From Sphaerisporangium cinnabarinum (GTDB lineage Bacteria > Actinomycetota > Actinomycetes > Actinomycetales > Cellulomonadaceae): DNA of 64,000 nucleotides. Positions within the stretch are counted from its first letter, which is position 1, and every line of letters starts with the position of its first letter. The notes beneath the pieces were generated by a model. The model did no database searches. It was not told the DNA's origin and saw only the letters and a list, made by a program, of their open reading frames with translations. This document shows, in pieces, positions 60,835-64,000 of the stretch. A program made the translations under genes and the position numbers. Where the stretch lies: contig QAPD01000045.1 of assembly GCA_003052455.1 (NCBI GenBank), positions 62,001 to 126,000 of the forward strand. Direction: 5' to 3'.

Positions 60835-62736
60835 ATGACTGCTGACGTCGTCGTGCCCGCGCACGCCCTCGACCACTCCACCGACACCTCCCCCGCCGTC
60901 GCGGAGCAGACCGCTCCCGCCGGCCCCGTGTTCTCCGACCTCGGCCTGTCGGCGCCCCTCGAGCGCGCCGTCGCCGACCTCGGGTTCGTCACCCCGTCCG
61001 CGATCCAGGCCGAGGCCATCCCCGCGCTCCTCGCGGGCCGCGACATCACCGGCGTCGCGCAGACCGGCACCGGCAAGACCGCCGCTTTCGGCCTCCCGCT
61101 GCTCGCCGCGATCGACCCCGCGCTGCGGCGCGTGCAGGCCGTCGTCCTCACCCCGACGCGCGAGCTCGCGATGCAGGTCGCCGACGCCGTCGAGTCGTTC
61201 GCGGCCCACCTGCCGAAGGTCGACGTCGTCGCCGTGTACGGCGGCTCGCCCTACCAGCCGCAGCAGCGGGCGCTCGCGGCCGGGGCGCAGGTCGTCGTCG
61301 GCACGCCCGGGCGCGTCATCGACCACATCGAGCGCGGCACCCTCGTCCTCGACGACGTGCGGTTCCTCGTGCTCGACGAGGCCGACGAGATGCTGCGCAT
61401 GGGCTTCGCCGAGGACGTCGACACGATCTTCTCCCGCGCGCCGCGCGAGCGTCAGGTCGCGCTGTTCTCCGCGACGATGCCCGCCCCGATCCGCCGCGTC
61501 GCGAACGAGCACCTCACCGACCCGGTCGAGATCGCCGTCGCGCGCCAGTCCTCCACGGTGACGAGCGTGCGCCAGACGTACGCCGTCGTGCCGTTCCGCC
61601 ACAAGACCGGCTCCCTCGTGCGCGTCCTGGCCACGTCCGACGCCGAGGCCGCGATCGTGTTCACCCGCACGCGCGGCGCCGCGGAGGAGGTCGGGTCCGC
61701 GCTCGTCGAGCGCGGCATCTCCGCCGCGACCATCTCCGGCGACGTCGCGCAGAAGGAGCGCGAGCGGATCGTGGAGCGCCTGCGCTCCGGTGCGCTCGAC
61801 GTCCTCGTCGCGACCGACGTCGCCGCGCGCGGCCTCGACGTCGACCGCATCGGCCTCGTCGTGAACTTCGACCTGCCGGGCGAGCCCGAGGCGTACGTGC
61901 ACCGCATCGGCCGCACCGGGCGCGCGGGCCGCACCGGCGAGGCCCTGAGCTTCGTCACCCCGCACGAGCGCGGGCGCCTGCGCGCGATCGAGCGCACGAC
62001 CCGCACCCCGCTGCAGGAGATCGAGATCCCCTCCCCCGCGGACGTGTCCGCGCACAAGGTGCGGGCCCTGCTCGGGCAGGTCCCCGCCCGCCAGGAGGCA
62101 GGCCGCCTGTCGATGTACGCCGACATGGTGCGCACCTTCCTCGCCGAGCACGACGTCGACCCCGTCGACCTCGCCGCGGCCATGGCGGCGCTCGCGGTCG
62201 GTGACGACGGCCCCCGTGCTCGCGAGGAGCAGGAGCGGTTCGAGGCGGAGCGTGCCGCGGCGCGCGAGCAGTCGAAGGCGCGTCGCACGGAGCGCACGGG
62301 CGAGCGCCCGTCGCGCGGCGACCGTGCGTCGGGCCGGCGCGAGGGCGACGGGACGCGCGGCATCCGCCGCGACGCCGTCGGGACGCGCTACCGCCTGTCG
62401 GTGGGCCACAAGGACGGCGTGATGCCGGGCGGGATCGTGGGCGCGCTGACGAACGAGGCGGGCCTGGCCGGGTCGGACGTCGGCAAGATCGACATCTTCC
62501 CGTCGTTCTCGCTGGTGGACATCACCGCACCGCTCGACGCGGACACGATGGACCGCATCTCGCGGGCGCGGGTCGCGGGCAAGGCGCTGCGCATCCGTCT
62601 CGACGAGGGCGCGCCCGCGTCCCGCGGCCCGCGTGCCGGGCACGGGCCGTCGGGTCGTCGTGACGAGCGTCGTGACCGGTTCGACCGTGCCGACGACCGG
62701 GGCGAGCGCAAGCCGCGCCACCGCGCCGCGTTCTGA
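60835..62736 (+). CDS. DEAD-box ATP-dependent RNA helicase (DeaD/CsdA-like)
   Basis: A 633-residue helicase. Motifs in order: Q motif FSDLGLSAPLERAVADLGF, Walker A GVAQTGTGKTAAFGLP, VLTPTRELAMQV, GTPGRVIDH, DEAD in FLVLDEADEMLRMGF, LFSATMP, and the second RecA domain with IVFTRTRGAAEEV, VATDVAARGLDV and YVHRIGRTGRAGRTG. A C-terminal DbpA/CsdA-type RNA-binding domain (RYRLSVGHKDGVMPGGIVGA) and Arg/Asp/Gly-rich tail follow. Such enzymes act in ribosome assembly and mRNA turnover, often cold-induced. The long leader suggests post-transcriptional control. Confidence 0.92.
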   Translation: MTADVVVPAHALDHSTDTSPAVAEQTAPAGPVFSDLGLSAPLERAVADLGFVTPSAIQAEAIPALLAGRDITGVAQTGTGKTAAFGLPLLAAIDPALRRVQAVVLTPTRELAMQVADAVESFAAHLPKVDVVAVYGGSPYQPQQRALAAGAQVVVGTPGRVIDHIERGTLVLDDVRFLVLDEADEMLRMGFAEDVDTIFSRAPRERQVALFSATMPAPIRRVANEHLTDPVEIAVARQSSTVTSVRQTYAVVPFRHKTGSLVRVLATSDAEAAIVFTRTRGAAEEVGSALVERGISAATISGDVAQKERERIVERLRSGALDVLVATDVAARGLDVDRIGLVVNFDLPGEPEAYVHRIGRTGRAGRTGEALSFVTPHERGRLRAIERTTRTPLQEIEIPSPADVSAHKVRALLGQVPARQEAGRLSMYADMVRTFLAEHDVDPVDLAAAMAALAVGDDGPRAREEQERFEAERAAAREQSKARRTERTGERPSRGDRASGRREGDGTRGIRRDAVGTRYRLSVGHKDGVMPGGIVGALTNEAGLAGSDVGKIDIFPSFSLVDITAPLDADTMDRISRARVAGKALRIRLDEGAPASRGPRAGHGPSGRRDERRDRFDRADDRGERKPRHRAAF

Positions 62737-62768
62737 CCCGCACCTGCCGGCGGTAGCCCCGCCGGCGC

Positions 62769-62813
62769 ACGACGACGGCCCCCGGATCTCCACGATCCGG
62801 GGGCCGTCGTCGT
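62769..62813. terminator. Very long perfect hairpin terminator
   Basis: Perfect 20-bp arms (62769-62788 and 62794-62813; left arm begins ACGACGACGG, ends GGATC) with a 5-base loop. It lies between the convergent helicase and PH-domain genes and can stop both. Confidence 0.85.
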
Positions 62814-62867
62814 CGGTGCGGGGGCGCCCACGGCGCGGGCACGGGAGCCGCGCGCCTGCGGCGGTCC

Positions 62868-63350
62868 TTACTCGCGGGCCTCGCCGTGCGCCTGCACCAG
62901 GGCGGCGAGGCGACGTGACTCCGCCTCGCCGCGGGCGCCGTCGGCCCGTTGGATGCCCATGACGGCGAGCGTCGACCCGTCCGCGAGGTCGAGGCGCACC
63001 CACGCGTCGCCCGAGCCGAACCGCACCGACACGATCTGCGGCCACGCGAGGCGGCGCGTGTAGATGACGTTGCGCACCCGCAGGCCCTCGCGCGTCGGGA
63101 CCGCGTGCACGCCGCCCAGGCGCCACAGCAGCCACGCCGCGAACAGCGCGAACGCCGCGATCGACAGCCGGTTCACCCACGACGTGCCGAGCGGCCCCGT
63201 CGCGGACAGCCCCACCACGACGCACCCGCCGACGACGACCACGCCCGTCGCCCACGCCGACACCAGGCCGAACCTCGGCCGGAACGTGCGGTACGGGTCG
63301 TCGTCGCGGTCGCCCGGCAGGCCGGGGTCGGGGAACGGGTCGGTGCTCAT
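62868..63350 (-). CDS. PH-domain (bPH2-like) membrane protein
   Basis: A 160-residue protein. A Pro/Asp-rich N-terminus, YRTFRPRFGLVSAWATG and two helices (GVVVVGGCVVVGLSATG, RLSIAAFALFAAWLLWRLG) precede the small PH-like domain AVPTREGLRVRNVIYTRRLAWPQIVSVRFGSGDAW, cited as residues ~82-117; key part NVIYTRRLAWPQIVSVRF. These proteins sit in actinobacterial genomes beside the histidine genes, as here with hisG. Function is unknown. Confidence 0.85.
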   Translation of the reverse strand: MSTDPFPDPGLPGDRDDDPYRTFRPRFGLVSAWATGVVVVGGCVVVGLSATGPLGTSWVNRLSIAAFALFAAWLLWRLGGVHAVPTREGLRVRNVIYTRRLAWPQIVSVRFGSGDAWVRLDLADGSTLAVMGIQRADGARGEAESRRLAALVQAHGEARE

Positions 63351-63396
63351 GCCGCCACCGTCTCACACCCTCCGGCGGCCCACCGGGGGCCAGGGC

Positions 63397-64000
63397 TCAG
63401 AGGCGCGAGGCGTGGATCCGGGTCACGAGGATCGCGCGCGCCCCGACGTCGTACAGGGCGTCCATGACCTGGTTCGTGCGGTCGCGGCGCACCATCGCGC
63501 GCACCGCCGCCCAGTCCCGGTCGTGCAGCGGGGACACCGTGGGCGACTCCAGGCCCGGCGTGATCGCGACCGCACGGTCCACGAGCGACACCGGCACGTC
63601 GTAGTCCATGAGGACGTACTCGTGCGCCGTCAGCACACCCTGCAGGCGACGGGACAGCACCTCCACCCCCGCCGGGACGTCCGCCTCCGCCACCTTGCGC
63701 GGCCGGATCAGCACCGCCTCCGACACCAGGATCGGGTCGCCGAACACCTCGAGGCCCGCGCCCCGCAGCGTCGTGCCCGTCGACACCACGTCCGCGACGA
63801 CGTCCGCCACCCCGAGCTGTACCGCCGACTCGACCGCACCGTCCAGGTGCACGACCGTCGCGTCCACCCCGTGCGCCCGCAGGTGCCCCTCCACGAGGAC
63901 CTCGTACGACGTCGCGACCCGCAGCCCCTGCACCTGCTCCAACGACGTGATCGTCCCCGCCGGAGCCGCGTACCGGAACGTCGACCCCCCGAACCCGAGC
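63397..64000 (-). CDS. hisG: ATP phosphoribosyltransferase, 5' part cut by window edge
   Basis: The first committed enzyme of histidine synthesis. The visible frame enters at the window edge with [13 protein letters not shown] and continues through [21 protein letters not shown] (the PRPP-contact region) to the stop. A C-terminal regulatory ACT-like domain ([52 protein letters not shown]) marks the long, HisZ-independent, histidine-inhibited form. The upstream part, probably with hisE, is outside. An internal TTG could mimic a start, but the frame is open to the edge. Confidence 0.9.
   Translation of the reverse strand, partial: LGFGGSTFRYAAPAGTITSLEQVQGLRVATSYEVLVEGHLRAHGVDATVVHLDGAVESAVQLGVADVVADVVSTGTTLRGAGLEVFGDPILVSEAVLIRPRKVAEADVPAGVEVLSRRLQGVLTAHEYVLMDYDVPVSLVDRAVAITPGLESPTVSPLHDRDWAAVRAMVRRDRTNQVMDALYDVGARAILVTRIHASRL

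Overview
This window is chromosomal DNA of a very GC-rich actinobacterium. Gene content and order point to a Micrococcales member of the Cellulomonas/Promicromonospora type. The evidence is RbpA, the PafB-PafC-TatA-TatC-HelY block, the PgsA-DUF881-Sbp-DUF881 block beside GarA-MerR-nuclease-MerR, a polyprenol-phosphate mannosyltransferase next to Lnt, and strongly GC-biased third codon positions. No rRNA, tRNA, CRISPR array or intact insertion sequence was recognised. About 60 genes are supported; both edges cut a gene (an Ntn-hydrolase acylase on the left, hisG on the right).

Layout. 0-2.7 kb: tail of an acylase plus siderophore-type acetyltransferase pair. 2.9-7.1 kb: an ACT-domain protein, then a phenolic-lipid-type operon (type III PKS, membrane methyltransferase, FAD hydroxylase) with a divergent UbiA prenyltransferase. 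7.1-17.4 kb: LysR regulator with a divergent PLP dehydratase, YciO/Sua5 protein, lipase-maturation-factor-like membrane protein, eukaryotic-type UGPase, YigZ, argG with an ARG box, an integrase-like protein facing a VOC protein, and Dps. 17.5-22.9 kb: a six-gene translationally coupled MoxR/DUF58/DUF4129/DUF3866 operon. 22.9-30.7 kb: pafB, pafC, small membrane protein, tatA, tatC, diacylglycerol-kinase-like gene, helY. 30.8-38.1 kb: amidohydrolase, a possible leaderless small ORF, lnt, polyprenol mannosyltransferase, rbpA with a sigma-R-type promoter, and a luciferase-like monooxygenase/FMN reductase pair.

38.3-44.5 kb is the least conserved stretch: SHOCT protein, PNPOx-like protein, methyltransferase, lipoprotein, DinB protein, immunity-like protein, orphan PIN protein, a probable integrase remnant, a zinc-ribbon/DUF7660-like protein and an AT-rich patch with two palindromes. 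44.5-50.6 kb: atypical histidine phosphatase, XerC/D-type recombinase, beta-propeller membrane protein, small Rho-N protein, cardiolipin-synthase-like PLD and an MBL hydrolase. 50.7-60.4 kb (all minus strand): pyruvate carboxylase, MerR, bifunctional nuclease, FtsR-like MerR, GarA, DUF881, Sbp, DUF881, PgsA. 60.8-64 kb: DEAD-box RNA helicase, a PH-domain membrane protein and hisG.

A recurrent feature is a TANNNT hexamer placed 6-8 bases before the start codon at about 19 genes. This is the signature of leaderless transcription, and I used it to choose several starts. Most other starts are fixed by ATGA/GTGA overlaps.
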